DNA from: Allopusillimonas soli
GTDB taxonomy: Bacteria; Pseudomonadota; Gammaproteobacteria; Burkholderiales; Burkholderiaceae_B
Direction of reading: 5' to 3'
Length of the DNA: 64,000 nucleotides
NCBI RefSeq assembly: GCF_004153445.1
Contig: NZ_SDQC01000001.1
Location: 62,001 to 126,000, forward strand
The notes beneath the pieces were generated by a model, which saw only the letters and a program-made list of their open reading frames with translations, was not told the DNA's origin and did not search any database. Shown piece after piece: positions 41,820 to 51,687 of the stretch. How positions within the stretch are numbered: the stretch's first letter is position 1; each line of letters begins with the position of its first letter. The position numbers and the translations under genes were made by a program.

Positions 41820-41854
41820 ATTTTATCTTTTGACGCGCTTTGCGCTGGCCGCTG

Positions 41855-42796
41855 TCAGTCCAGTTGTCCGAGCAAAAGAAATTCCATGAGCGCCTTCTGC
41901 ACGTGCAGGCGGTTTTCGGCTTCATCCCAAACAACACTTTGCGGCCCATCGATGACATCGCCGGTGACTTCCTCACCACGGTGGGCGGGAAGGCAATGCA
42001 TGAAGATGGCATCCGGGTTGGCCACCGACATCATTTCGGCATCGACACGCCAATCCGCAAAGGCCTTGCGCCGCTCTTCGTTCTCGGCCTCGTAGCCCAT
42101 GCTGGTCCAGACATCCGTCGTCACCAGATCGGCGCCGCGGCAGGCTTCCATGGGATCGGCGAACTCGCGCAGCGTGCCTGGCGCTGGCTTGCCGACGCGA
42201 TCTGCCTCAAGCCTGTAGCCATTGGGCGTGGAAACATGCAGGTGAAACCCCAGCAGCTCCGCCGCCTGCAGCCAGGTATAGGCCATATTGTTGGCATCAC
42301 CCACCCAGGCCACCGTCTTGCCCTCTATCGGACCATGATGTTCAATGAAGGTGAAGATGTCAGCCAGTATCTGGCAGGGGTGAAACTCGTTGGTCAAGCC
42401 GTTGATGACAGGGACGCGCGAGTGCGCCGCAAAGCGCTCAATGCGGGTCTGCTCGAAGGTGCGTATCATCACCAGATCGACCATGCGCGAAATAACGCGG
42501 GCGGTGTCTTCAATTGGCTCGGCCCGGCCCAGTTGCGAGTCGCCCGTTGTCAGATGGATGACCGACCCGCCCAATTGGTACATGCCTGCTTCGAAGGACA
42601 CGCGCGTGCGGGTGCTGGCCTTCTCAAAAACCATAGCTAGATTGCGGTCGTGCAGCGTATGATGAGGCTCGTATCGCTTGAATTTGTTCTTGATGAGTCG
42701 TGCCCGATCCAGCACGTACTGGGTTTCAGATTTCGACAGGTCCCGAAATTGCAGGTAATGGCGCAAGGGACCTGTTTGCGTCGAAGCGTCGGACAT
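41855..42796 (-). CDS. argF: Ornithine carbamoyltransferase
   Basis: Makes citrulline from ornithine and carbamoyl phosphate. The 313-residue protein contains the carbamoyl-phosphate motif EKASTRTRVSFE near residue 58, the ornithine-domain NEFHPCQILAD, and the catalytic HCLPAHRGEEV. Its product is the substrate of ArgG, whose gene converges on it. Length and motifs match the anabolic enzyme. Confidence 0.95.
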   Translation of the reverse strand: MSDASTQTGPLRHYLQFRDLSKSETQYVLDRARLIKNKFKRYEPHHTLHDRNLAMVFEKASTRTRVSFEAGMYQLGGSVIHLTTGDSQLGRAEPIEDTARVISRMVDLVMIRTFEQTRIERFAAHSRVPVINGLTNEFHPCQILADIFTFIEHHGPIEGKTVAWVGDANNMAYTWLQAAELLGFHLHVSTPNGYRLEADRVGKPAPGTLREFADPMEACRGADLVTTDVWTSMGYEAENEERRKAFADWRVDAEMMSVANPDAIFMHCLPAHRGEEVTGDVIDGPQSVVWDEAENRLHVQKALMEFLLLGQLD

Positions 42797-42949
42797 AATA
42801 AGCCTTGGGTAAAAGAGCTATCTTACCCCGTCGCTCTAAAGACGGCAAAACGTCTGGGCAAGCAGGCGCGCAGGGTATCGGATACAATTCGGGCCGCAGG
42901 GACGGGTTCGCCATAGCACCCCACGGCGATATTTTGCCCGCAGATATTT

Positions 42950-43258
42950 ATGACACAGCGTGTACAGCAGTTGGTTATCCACGGCCTGACCAAAACAGGC
43001 CAACGGTTTCGCCCCAGCGACTGGGCTGAGCGCCTAGCCGGCGTCATGTCGCAGTTCCGGCCGGCCGGATCCACCGGTGGTCCCCTCACCTACTCTCCCT
43101 ATGTCGTGCCTGTGGTCGTGGATGGCGTACGCTGCGTGGTCGTCGATGCGCGGCTGCGCGAGTTGGAGCCCCTGGCCTGGAAATTTGTGTGCGACTTTGC
43201 GCGGGACAACAACCTGCAGGTAACAGAGCAGGAAATCAAGACACCGCCCCGCTCATAG
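42950..43258 (+). CDS. DUF3579-family protein
   Basis: A 102-residue protein that opens MTQRVQQLVIHGLTKTGQRFRPSDWAERLAGVMSQF and ends in an acidic/basic helix (WKFVCDFARDNNLQVTEQE). It matches my recollection of the small DUF3579 family of betaproteobacteria, whose role is unknown. It is divergent from argF and its stop codon lies inside the following terminator hairpin. Confidence 0.8.
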   Translation: MTQRVQQLVIHGLTKTGQRFRPSDWAERLAGVMSQFRPAGSTGGPLTYSPYVVPVVVDGVRCVVVDARLRELEPLAWKFVCDFARDNNLQVTEQEIKTPPRS

Positions 43259-43271
43259 CGGGCTTTTTTTT
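43248..43271 (+). terminator. Rho-independent terminator after the DUF3579 gene
   Basis: Stem CCCGCT / AGCGGG with a CAT loop, then C and eight T. The hairpin includes the stop codon of the gene before it. Confidence 0.88.
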
Positions 43272-43597
43272 GTACCCGAGCCAAACGATCTGCCGGACAC
43301 TGGCGGGAAGAAACTAATGTTGACAGCCAACAACTGGCTGCAATATAACCGCGTATTGGCGTACCGTAAAAATTCAACATAACCGTTCCATTACTGCGCA
43401 AGGTTGGCGGATCAATAGCAGGATCGGGATTAGCGCACAGCGTTGAGCTATCAACGACGACGAAGCAATACCAGCAAGACCGTTATGCGCCCTCCCGCCG
43501 TTTTTGCCGCAATTAAAAGGTGTGGCATGCATCGGCAGTTCGCTTGCCTGTTTGGCTATGTGCCGAGCGCGCTGTTTGCCTACCGCAAGGAAGCCAC
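43272..43597. other. Leader region of the autotransporter gene
   Basis: Apart from the promoter at 43320-43349, this stretch contains no persuasive gene. The AAGGA Shine-Dalgarno of the autotransporter is at 43587-43591. Confidence 0.5.
43320..43349 (+). promoter_or_regulatory. Promoter of the giant autotransporter with operator-like palindrome
   Basis: A consensus -35 TTGACA (43320-43325) and a near-consensus -10 TATAAC (43344-43349) are 18 bases apart. Between them CAGCCA (43324-43329) and TGGCTG (43335-43340) form a perfect inverted repeat that a repressor could occupy. Transcription would start near 43356, leaving a leader of about 240 bases that I see no separate gene in. Confidence 0.6.
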
Positions 43598-46500
43598 ATG
43601 CCCACCCAGCAGCCATACTTCAAACGCGCCGCTTGCCGGGTGCGCCTTCTAGCGCCTGTGGCCTTCTTCGTTGGCCTGTGGCCATTCGTACCCGCAGTGG
43701 GGCAAAGTTTTTATGGCTGCACCGGTCCTCAAGACGGCGGCAGCTCGTGCACCGTGCCGTCGGGCGCGGCCACGACTGGAGCAAGCGTCGTAGACACGGA
43801 CATCTACATAAGCGACTACCTGTACACCCTGACCAACAATGCCGACATCACCGCGTCCGCCGCCGATCAGTCTATTATCCTGCAGCTGGAACTCGACGGT
43901 GCCCCAGGGAGTGACGACGGCGGCACGGATGACGCAACCGCCTACAATGGCGGCGCGCTGACGCTCACCAACAACGGCAATATCACACTGCAAGGAAGTG
44001 GCGGCGACTGGGGCCACATCACTGGGATCTACACAGAAGCCAACGGCGGAAATGGTGCGCGGCCCGACCACAATGGAGACGATGGTGGGCGCGGCGGTGA
44101 CAGCGGCACGATCATGCTCACCAATAATGGCGCTATTACCATCGATTCGTCTGCGGGGAGCTCCAGGCCCACGGTAACGGGCATCTTCGCTGGCGCAAGT
44201 GCGGGCGCCGGCGGCGACATGAATTCGGGCGCGGGCGACCAGAAGGGCGGCAACAGTGGCGACGCGAAGACGGTCACGGTGATCAACAACGGCGAGATCC
44301 ACATTGGCGCCGAAGGCAGCGCATTTACTGGCGACGGCGGAGGCCACGCCATTTACGCGTATGGCGACGGCAGCAACGGCGGCTCGGAGAATGGCGAAGG
44401 CGGCGCCGGGGGCACCATCTCCGTCACCAACAACGCTGCGATCTCGCTTTACTGGAACGGCTCGGACAACGCACCCCAAGGCGTGCATGGCATCTATGCC
44501 CGCAGCCAGGGAGGCTACGGCATTATCTCGGGCGACAACTCCGACCCGGGTGGCAAAGGCGAGTCCGGGCGTCCAATCACCCTGACGACCAACGACGACA
44601 TCACGGTTGAGTCGAGCGGTGCTACGCCCTCCGGCCCGTCCGCTGCCATGTACGCCATCTCGCAGGGTGGCGATGGCGGGGCGGGCCCTGATAATAATAG
44701 TGATGGCGGGGCCGGCGGCGGTGCAAGCATCGACGCCAGCAGTGGGAGCGCGACCTACAGCACGATAACCGTTCAAAACGGTGCCACGATCTCAACAGCA
44801 GGCGCAGGCATCATGGGCGTCGCAGCCCGCAGCCTCGGCGGCGACGGTGGCGATGGAAGCGACGGCACCCGCGGCGGCGCCGGCGGCTATGGCGGCCTCA
44901 TCCAAATCACGCTCCAGGATGGCGCCACCGTCACGACGGACGGCGACGAGGCCTACGCTGTGCTCGGCCAGTCTGTCGGCGGGATCGGCGGTGGCAATGC
45001 CAGTACGGCCGGTGCGGGGGGCAACGGCGGCGATGTCGGCGCGTACACATCATCGGGCACGACGATCACGACTCAGGGCGACTACGCCGCTGGCGTAACG
45101 CTGCACTCAATCGGCGGTGGAGGCGGTGTCGGGGGAGACTTCACCAACGTGCTCGCCGGTTCAGGCGGCGACGGTGGCAATGGCGGCGATGCCGGCCAGG
45201 TCGAGATCACCTCCGGCTCGAATGTGACAACGCATGGGCAGTACGCGCATGGTCTGCTCGTGCAGTCGATTGGCGGGTCCGGCGGTGCGGGTGGTGTAGG
45301 CGAAGGACTCGTTATCGCCCTCGGCGGTCAGGGCGGCGAAGGCGGCGGTGGCAAAAATGCGATCGTCAACAACACCGGCGCGGTGACGACAACCGGCTAT
45401 GGTGCGAACGGCATCGTGGTGCAGACGATATCGGGCGGAGGAGGTGCTGCCGGTGCCGCTGGCGGCGCGATCAGCGTTGGCGGCAATGCCGGGGCAGGCG
45501 CCAATAATTCGTCAACCGCCTATGTCACGAACAACAACGACGTCACGACGACAGGCGATGCAGCTGTCGGTATCATCGCCCAATCGATTGGTGGCGGTGG
45601 TGGTACCGGGGCGGGCGCTGCCGGCATCGCATCCGTCGGTGGCTCTGGCGGTACCGGCGGCGATGCCGGCACCGCACGAATCTTCCACGTCGGTGGCACC
45701 GTGTCGACGTCGGGCGAGTTTTCGCACGGCCTCGTCGCGCAGGCGATCGGCGGCGGCGGCGGCTCAGGCGGCAATGTTATCGACGTATCGGTCGGCGCGG
45801 GTCTCGGTATCGGCGGCTCGGGCTCCGACGGCGGTTATGGCGGCTGGGCATGCGTCAGCAACACCTACGATGGCTGCGACTATACCGACTCCACGGGTGA
45901 AGTGAACGGCAGCCCGAGCGACGATGGTTCCAAGGCGCCTCCGCCGTCGCAGCCCGGATCGACCATCATCACCTCGGGCAACTTCTCGGTCGGCGCGATG
46001 GCCCAGTCCATCGGCGGCGGTGGTGGCAACGGCGGCACCGCGAACGGTGCCGGCGCCCTTGATGTCGCGTCATTGCAGATCGGCGGCTCAGCGGGTGCAG
46101 GCCTCGACGGCCGTCCGGCGCTGATGACATTCCACAGTCTCACGCTCACAACGAAAGGCAACAACGCCCCAGGCCTCCTCACGCAGTCGATCGGCGGCGG
46201 TGGCGGCAACGGCGGCAGCGCCAACTCGGCCGACGTGGAAGACCTTCTACCGGTACAGGTGGGGGGCACTGGCGGTGGCGGCGGAGGGGGCGACCTTGCG
46301 ACCGTCGATCTCACTGGCGGCACACTCATAACAACCGGAACGCATTCATCCGCTGTCGTGGCGCAGTCCATCGGCGGCGGCGGCGGCAATGGCGGCTCGG
46401 CTTCCGGCTTCAGCACCTCGATCGGCCTTGGCATCAACACCTCGGTCGGCGCCTCGGGAGGCTCCGGCGGGGATGGCGACACGGTCAGCGTGGATATCGA

Positions 46501-49500
46501 GTCCACGACCATTTCCACGGGGATTGATGCGAACGGAAACGTCATCGACGGAATAACCGACTCCCACGGCGTGGTGGCGCAGTCCATCGGCGGCGGCGGG
46601 GGCAACGGCGGCACTTCCGTCGCCGATGCGATGACCGTCGCGTTTCCGGGCGCAGAGGTCGACCTGCCCCCCTTCGCCGCGAGCATCACGACCTCGGTCG
46701 GCGGTAAGGGCGGCGCAGCGGGCGCAGGCGGCACGGTGAGCGTCACGCTGTCGGACACAGCGCATGTCCAAACGGGTGGCGATGGATCGATCGGCGTGCT
46801 CGCCCAATCCATCGCCCAGGGTGGCGGCAACGGCGGCAGCGCCTCGTCATTTGCCGGCACAATAGGCGACCTCGACACCGTCTCGTCGGATATATCCACT
46901 GCAGTAGGCAACAGCGGCGGCGCCGGCGGCAATACGGGAGGCGCCAGCGTGGCGCTCAACAACACCGCTTCGATTTACACGGCGGGGGATCATTCCAACG
47001 CGCTGGTAGTGCAGTCCATCGGCGGCGGCGGTGGCAACGGTGGTGTCGGCAGTGCGAGCAACGACCAGATCGGCGGAGGCTTCAATCTGAGTGCCAACAT
47101 CGGTCTTGGCGGTTCCGGCGGCAGTGGCGGCACGCCGGGCTCGGCCACGGTAGTTCTTCAAAAGGGAACGAACATCACCACATCGGGCTCGGGCTCTCGC
47201 GGCGTTCTGGCTCAGTCCATCGGCGGCGGCGGCGGCACGGCGCAAGGCGGCACGATCGGCCTGTCCGGCAGCGCCTCTATTGGCGGCGACGGTGAGACGG
47301 CCGAGGGAGAAGATGGTGATCCGATCTCCGGCAGCGTGACCGTGAACATCGGCTCCAACACCGGCGACGGCATGACAGGCGGCACCGTCAGCGTTATCGC
47401 GGACGGCTCGATCACCACGACCGGCGGCGATGCGGATGGCATTCTCGCCCAGTCCATTGGCGGCTCGGGAGGGCTCGCAGGCTCGGTCGGCAACGATGCC
47501 GGCTCCGATAGCGACGGCTTCGCAGGTGGCGACGAGAACACGAAGTACACCCTCACCGCGTCGATAGGCGGAAGTGGAGGCACTGGCGGCCATGGCGGCG
47601 AAGTGGATATCACGATCGATCAGGGATTTGTGACGACGACAGGAGACTGGGCGGACGGTATCGTCGCACAGTCGATCGGCGGCGGCGGTGGCGCGGGGGG
47701 CACCTCCACTGCGTCCGGAAGCGACGCAACGGCAAACATCGCCCTTGCGATTGGCGGCCATGGTGGAGCGAGTGGCGATGGCGGCGCCGTCAATGCCACA
47801 TTCACCAATCCCTATGAACTCTCTGCCATCAGCACGTCTGGATTTGCAGCACACGGTGTGCTTCTGCAATCCATCGGAGGGGGCGGCGGCCAAGGCGGTG
47901 ACGGTTCTGACAGTGCATCGGGCCATAGTTTCGTCGGCGGGGGTTTGGGCGGTGGCGGAGGAGCCAGCGGCAACGGCGGCGCGGTGACTGTCGCCGAGGG
48001 CAGCACGCTCGGCATCCAGACCACCGGAGACGATGCCTATGGATTGCTGGCCCAGTCGATCGGCGGTGGCGGCGGTATCGGCGGCGTGGGCAACGCAACA
48101 TCCGCAGACAGCGAGGACACGCATTCGATTCAGGTTGCAGTTGGAGGCACTGGCGGCAGTTCGGGTGATGGCGGCAATGTAACGCTCAACCTGAGTCCCA
48201 GTATCTACACCACTGGCTCCCGCGCTTTTGGCATCGTTGCCCAGTCGATCGGCGGCGGGGGTGGCATCGGTGGCGCCGGATCAACAGACAACCTGACCAG
48301 CGTGAGTGTCGGTGGCACGGATGGATCGTCTGGAAATGGAAGCGCTGTCGATGTGACGCTCGGCCGCGGCTCCATTCAAACGAGTGGCGGAGCCGGACAC
48401 GGCATCATCGCGCAGTCGATCGGCGGTGGCGGCGGTATTGCCGGCGCTTTGGAAGACTTCTATCAAATTGGCCGGTCTGTCACATCGAACGGATCAGGCA
48501 ACGGTGGCAATGTGTCGATCAAATCCGGTGCACAAATCATTGCCAACGGCAGCAACGCCGTAGGCATTATCGCTCAATCCATCGGCGGTGGCGGTGGTCT
48601 GTTGGGCTTAAGTGGCTTGTCGCAGATGGGAGCGGGCACCAGTGGTACGGGTTCCAGCGGCGACGTCACTATTACGCAGAACGCCCTCATCTCCGCCACC
48701 GGCCACCACGCTATCGGTATCCTCGCGCAGAGCGATGCGCCCGGCACCCGTGGAAAAATCGAAATCAATGTCAACGCCGACGTCACCGGAGGGGCAGATG
48801 ACGGCACCGGTATCATGATCATGGGGGGAACTGGCAACGTCCTGAATATCAATAACAACGCCACCGTCGGCACCTACCAGAACGAAGGCGTTCCCATTCG
48901 TTATTGGACCCCCGGAACCCTGGATATCTACGTCAACGACAGCGCCACCATCAGTGGCAACGTAGAGAGCAACGATTCAAGCCAAGTCCACATATACAAC
49001 AACTCGACCAATTCGCTTCGCGGCGCCTCAGTCTACCAGGCATATGTGAACAATAATGGGCGCCTGGTTGTGGGCGACGGCGAACCCGACGATGAAACCC
49101 GTATTGCCCGCGACTTCACGCAGACCGATGCAGGCTTCGTCCAGGTGGGCGCCGATTTCGATGCGGGCCGCAGCGGCAAGCTGATCGTCGAAGGCAACGC
49201 CGATCTCGCGGGCGGCATTCATCTCGACACAAAGACACTTGTCAGAAACATCGAGGTGGGCGTGCTGGATGTGCAAGGAACACTCACCGGCAGCATAGAC
49301 GCAATCGACAGTCCCGCGGTGAATTTCTCTACCCGGGCTCTCAACAATGAGATCCGCGTCAAGGCCATCGATTCGCGCTTTGCCAACGCCTTCGACAGGT
49401 TGTCGGATAACCAGCGAGAGGCGGGCCGCCATCTCGACGCGCTCTTCGACAGGAACTCAAGCCGCTATGCCAGGCTTCTGGGTAGCATCAACATGCTGTC

Positions 49501-50491
49501 TTCAGAGAACGATGGCGGCGCCTCCTACGCGGCGGCGCTCTCCTCACTGTCGCCCGGCAGCTCGCAGGCCGCGGCCGCCGCCCAGGCGATGCTTGCGGCC
49601 GGCCGGCTTGATGGTGCGCTGCGCTGCCCCACTTTCTCCGGCGACGCGACACGCAGTAACGAGGAAGGCTGTCTTTGGGCCAATGTCGGCGGCACCTCCA
49701 TCGAGCAGAAAGGCCTGCCCGGCTATGACGGCACTATCTGGGGCTTTGGTACCGGCGGGCAAGTCAAGCTCAGTGACAACTGGTTCGCCGGCGGCGCCAT
49801 CGGCTACGAGGACAGCCAGTACGACGGCACCGACGGCCGCACCAGCGCTGATGGAGGCACCGGCTATCTTGCCGTCGCTCTCGGTCGGCGTTTCGGCGAC
49901 CTCACCCTGTCGTCGGCGGTGGCAGCCAGCTATGGCTCTTTCGACACCACGCGCAGCCTGGCCCTGCCGGATTTCTCAGGTACGGCGAAAGGAAATACCG
50001 ATGTCACTACACTGAGCGCGCGTCTGCGCGCCGCCTATACGGTGGGTAATGAGCGGGCCTATGTGCGCCCATTGGTGGATCTTGATGTTGTCCATACCCG
50101 AGCCTCCGGCTACACGGAAAGTGGCGCAGGGATCTACAACCTCCATGTCTCCTCCCAGGATCAGACGGCCTTTATGGCTACCCCGGCGATCGAAATCGGC
50201 GGCAGCAGGCAACTCGAAAACGGCTGGTACATGGGTGGCTTCGCTTCGGCCGGCGTCAGCTTCTCAAGCAAGGATGCATGGGAGACCAAGGCCACGCTCA
50301 CCGAAGCCCCTAGCGGCACCGGTACTTTCAGAACGACGCTGCCCATCGCCGATGTAGTTGCCAAGCTGCAGACTGGCATCTCCTTCGTCGATCAGAGCAA
50401 CGATCTGGAAGTCAAACTCGAATATGACGGTGCCTTTGGCGATGACTACTCCAGCCACAGGGGTGTTCTACGCGTGTCGAAGCGATTCTGA
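43598..50491 (+). CDS. Giant glycine-rich repeat autotransporter
   Basis: A 2297-residue type V secreted protein. Residues 1-30 or so contain a basic stretch and hydrophobic core (FKRAACRVRLLAPVAFFVGLWPFVPAVGQS) serving as signal peptide. The passenger, about 35-2000, is built of degenerate beta-rich repeats, each with a T/S-rich strand (TTTGD-A-GI-type) followed by AQSIGGGGGNGG; I count about twenty copies. Residues about 2026-2297 form the autotransporter barrel (LWANVGGTSIEQKGL to VLRVSKRF with terminal Phe). No protease or lipase triad was recognised, so an adhesin or biofilm role is more likely than an enzyme. The ATG at 43598 follows AAGGA; an upstream start at 43520 has no such site. 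Confidence 0.9.
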   Translation: MPTQQPYFKRAACRVRLLAPVAFFVGLWPFVPAVGQSFYGCTGPQDGGSSCTVPSGAATTGASVVDTDIYISDYLYTLTNNADITASAADQSIILQLELDGAPGSDDGGTDDATAYNGGALTLTNNGNITLQGSGGDWGHITGIYTEANGGNGARPDHNGDDGGRGGDSGTIMLTNNGAITIDSSAGSSRPTVTGIFAGASAGAGGDMNSGAGDQKGGNSGDAKTVTVINNGEIHIGAEGSAFTGDGGGHAIYAYGDGSNGGSENGEGGAGGTISVTNNAAISLYWNGSDNAPQGVHGIYARSQGGYGIISGDNSDPGGKGESGRPITLTTNDDITVESSGATPSGPSAAMYAISQGGDGGAGPDNNSDGGAGGGASIDASSGSATYSTITVQNGATISTAGAGIMGVAARSLGGDGGDGSDGTRGGAGGYGGLIQITLQDGATVTTDGDEAYAVLGQSVGGIGGGNASTAGAGGNGGDVGAYTSSGTTITTQGDYAAGVTLHSIGGGGGVGGDFTNVLAGSGGDGGNGGDAGQVEITSGSNVTTHGQYAHGLLVQSIGGSGGAGGVGEGLVIALGGQGGEGGGGKNAIVNNTGAVTTTGYGANGIVVQTISGGGGAAGAAGGAISVGGNAGAGANNSSTAYVTNNNDVTTTGDAAVGIIAQSIGGGGGTGAGAAGIASVGGSGGTGGDAGTARIFHVGGTVSTSGEFSHGLVAQAIGGGGGSGGNVIDVSVGAGLGIGGSGSDGGYGGWACVSNTYDGCDYTDSTGEVNGSPSDDGSKAPPPSQPGSTIITSGNFSVGAMAQSIGGGGGNGGTANGAGALDVASLQIGGSAGAGLDGRPALMTFHSLTLTTKGNNAPGLLTQSIGGGGGNGGSANSADVEDLLPVQVGGTGGGGGGGDLATVDLTGGTLITTGTHSSAVVAQSIGGGGGNGGSASGFSTSIGLGINTSVGASGGSGGDGDTVSVDIESTTISTGIDANGNVIDGITDSHGVVAQSIGGGGGNGGTSVADAMTVAFPGAEVDLPPFAASITTSVGGKGGAAGAGGTVSVTLSDTAHVQTGGDGSIGVLAQSIAQGGGNGGSASSFAGTIGDLDTVSSDISTAVGNSGGAGGNTGGASVALNNTASIYTAGDHSNALVVQSIGGGGGNGGVGSASNDQIGGGFNLSANIGLGGSGGSGGTPGSATVVLQKGTNITTSGSGSRGVLAQSIGGGGGTAQGGTIGLSGSASIGGDGETAEGEDGDPISGSVTVNIGSNTGDGMTGGTVSVIADGSITTTGGDADGILAQSIGGSGGLAGSVGNDAGSDSDGFAGGDENTKYTLTASIGGSGGTGGHGGEVDITIDQGFVTTTGDWADGIVAQSIGGGGGAGGTSTASGSDATANIALAIGGHGGASGDGGAVNATFTNPYELSAISTSGFAAHGVLLQSIGGGGGQGGDGSDSASGHSFVGGGLGGGGGASGNGGAVTVAEGSTLGIQTTGDDAYGLLAQSIGGGGGIGGVGNATSADSEDTHSIQVAVGGTGGSSGDGGNVTLNLSPSIYTTGSRAFGIVAQSIGGGGGIGGAGSTDNLTSVSVGGTDGSSGNGSAVDVTLGRGSIQTSGGAGHGIIAQSIGGGGGIAGALEDFYQIGRSVTSNGSGNGGNVSIKSGAQIIANGSNAVGIIAQSIGGGGGLLGLSGLSQMGAGTSGTGSSGDVTITQNALISATGHHAIGILAQSDAPGTRGKIEINVNADVTGGADDGTGIMIMGGTGNVLNINNNATVGTYQNEGVPIRYWTPGTLDIYVNDSATISGNVESNDSSQVHIYNNSTNSLRGASVYQAYVNNNGRLVVGDGEPDDETRIARDFTQTDAGFVQVGADFDAGRSGKLIVEGNADLAGGIHLDTKTLVRNIEVGVLDVQGTLTGSIDAIDSPAVNFSTRALNNEIRVKAIDSRFANAFDRLSDNQREAGRHLDALFDRNSSRYARLLGSINMLSSENDGGASYAAALSSLSPGSSQAAAAAQAMLAAGRLDGALRCPTFSGDATRSNEEGCLWANVGGTSIEQKGLPGYDGTIWGFGTGGQVKLSDNWFAGGAIGYEDSQYDGTDGRTSADGGTGYLAVALGRRFGDLTLSSAVAASYGSFDTTRSLALPDFSGTAKGNTDVTTLSARLRAAYTVGNERAYVRPLVDLDVVHTRASGYTESGAGIYNLHVSSQDQTAFMATPAIEIGGSRQLENGWYMGGFASAGVSFSSKDAWETKATLTEAPSGTGTFRTTLPIADVVAKLQTGISFVDQSNDLEVKLEYDGAFGDDYSSHRGVLRVSKRF
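44950..48610 (+). repeat. Glycine-rich repeat array inside the autotransporter
   Basis: The DNA coding for AQSIGGGGG recurs about twenty times, often nearly identical (variants of CAGTCGATCGGCGGCGGCGG) with unit spacing of roughly 100-270 bases. Variants include QSVGGIGGG, QTISGGGGA, QSIAQGGGN and a last QSDAPGTRGK. Near-identical units offer sites for recombination that could change passenger length. Confidence 0.8.
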
Positions 50492-50514
50492 CGGCTGACA
50501 TGCTGACTACCGGT

Positions 50515-50536
50515 GGACGGGCCGACGGGCCCGTCC
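50515..50536 (+). terminator. Hairpin downstream of the autotransporter
   Basis: A perfect 9-bp stem GGACGGGCC / GGCCCGTCC with loop GACG lies 23 bases after the stop codon. No T-run follows, so it may be a weak terminator or an mRNA 3'-end stabiliser. Confidence 0.45.
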
Positions 50537-50642
50537 TCGCAGAGCCAGCGGCAACACGTAGATTTCCAGCGCGCGACGCGAGCCGGCGGTCATGGCTGGC
50601 TCGCCGAACCGATGCGGTAAGGGGGAACGCCAGTAATCCCGT

Positions 50643-51563
50643 TCAGGGCAAAAGGCCGTCGTCCCAAGGTGTTGCGCGCCAACGCGCCAATAGAAAATCC
50701 ATGAAGACGCTCAGGCGGCGAGGCACAGGCTCGCGGCGCGCGCGAACCAGGCTGATCTTGGAAGGAACAGCCTCCCATTGAGGCAGCAGACGCAGCAGCC
50801 GGCCGTCGCGCAGCTCCTCGTGGATATCCCAGGTCTCGCGCAGTGAAATTCCAAGGCCTGCCAGGCACCATGTGCGCAACACGTCGCCGTTGTCACTGCA
50901 AAGCGTCCCAGTGACAGCGGTGGGCCGATCGCGCCGTCCGTTGCGCAGCGGCCATGTATCGTGCCGAAAGCCCGGATAGGCGAATACCAGACAACGATGA
51001 CTGGCAAGATCCTCCGGCGTCTGTGGCGAGCCGTGTTCGCGCAGATAGGCCGGCGCCGCGACAAGAATTCGGCGGTTCTCGGCAATGCGCTGTGCAACCA
51101 GCCGGGAGTCGGCCAGTTCGCCTATGCGGATTGCAAGGTCGAAATCTCCGGCGTAAATATCCTGCACCTGGTCGGAAAGCCGTAAATCAAAGGCCACACC
51201 CGGATGTAGGCAGCAGAAGTCGCCAATGGCGGGCGTGACGTATTTGCGGCCGAACGGCGCCGGCGCCGTTATGCGAAGCGTACCGCGCAATTCCGCACCG
51301 CCACCGCTTGCCAAAGCCTGCATCTCCTCCAGTGCCGACAACGCCATACGCGCCCGATCCGCAATGGCCCGGCCTTCGTCGGTTATACGCAGATGTCGCG
51401 TGTTGCGCTCGAACAGGCTCGTGCCCAACGCCCGCTCCAGCCGAGCGATGCGCGCGCTAACCAGCTTGGGTGCCAAATGCAGATCGCGTGCGGCAGCGGA
51501 GAAGCTGCGCTGCTCGGCCACGTGCACGAAAACTGCCAGATCATCGAGATTGCGTATCGACAT
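50643..51563 (-). CDS. LysR-family transcriptional regulator
   Basis: A 306-residue LysR regulator: winged helix (MSIRNLDDLAVFVHVAEQRSFSAAARDLHLAPKLVSARIARLERALG) followed by an effector domain with LRGTLRITAPAPFGRKYV and DLAIRIGELADSRLVAQRI. This DNA-binding sequence is of the CrgA/DsdC-like subgroup common next to oxidoreductase genes. It is divergent from the DJ-1/PfpI gene, which is its likely target, and converges on the autotransporter. Confidence 0.92.
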   Translation of the reverse strand: MSIRNLDDLAVFVHVAEQRSFSAAARDLHLAPKLVSARIARLERALGTSLFERNTRHLRITDEGRAIADRARMALSALEEMQALASGGGAELRGTLRITAPAPFGRKYVTPAIGDFCCLHPGVAFDLRLSDQVQDIYAGDFDLAIRIGELADSRLVAQRIAENRRILVAAPAYLREHGSPQTPEDLASHRCLVFAYPGFRHDTWPLRNGRRDRPTAVTGTLCSDNGDVLRTWCLAGLGISLRETWDIHEELRDGRLLRLLPQWEAVPSKISLVRARREPVPRRLSVFMDFLLARWRATPWDDGLLP

Positions 51564-51687
51564 TTGGTTTATTTTATGGAAAGTCTTTGTTTATTTACCT
51601 GCTTTTAATGATAAATCAAGCACGAGAAAATGGCATGCCTATATTCAACGAAGCCTGTCGCGTCAGGCCATCAAGGAGCTCAACAAC

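Noticed and set aside
43649..48124. Long open frames on the minus strand under the autotransporter (43649-44776, 45880-46965, 46847-48124).
   Set aside because: They result from the repetitive glycine/serine codons of the real gene. Their products are proline/alanine-rich with no start signals or family features.
44950..48610. Regularly recurring short repeats considered as a CRISPR array.
   Set aside because: Repeats are in frame inside one gene, vary in sequence and have irregular coding spacers; no cas genes.
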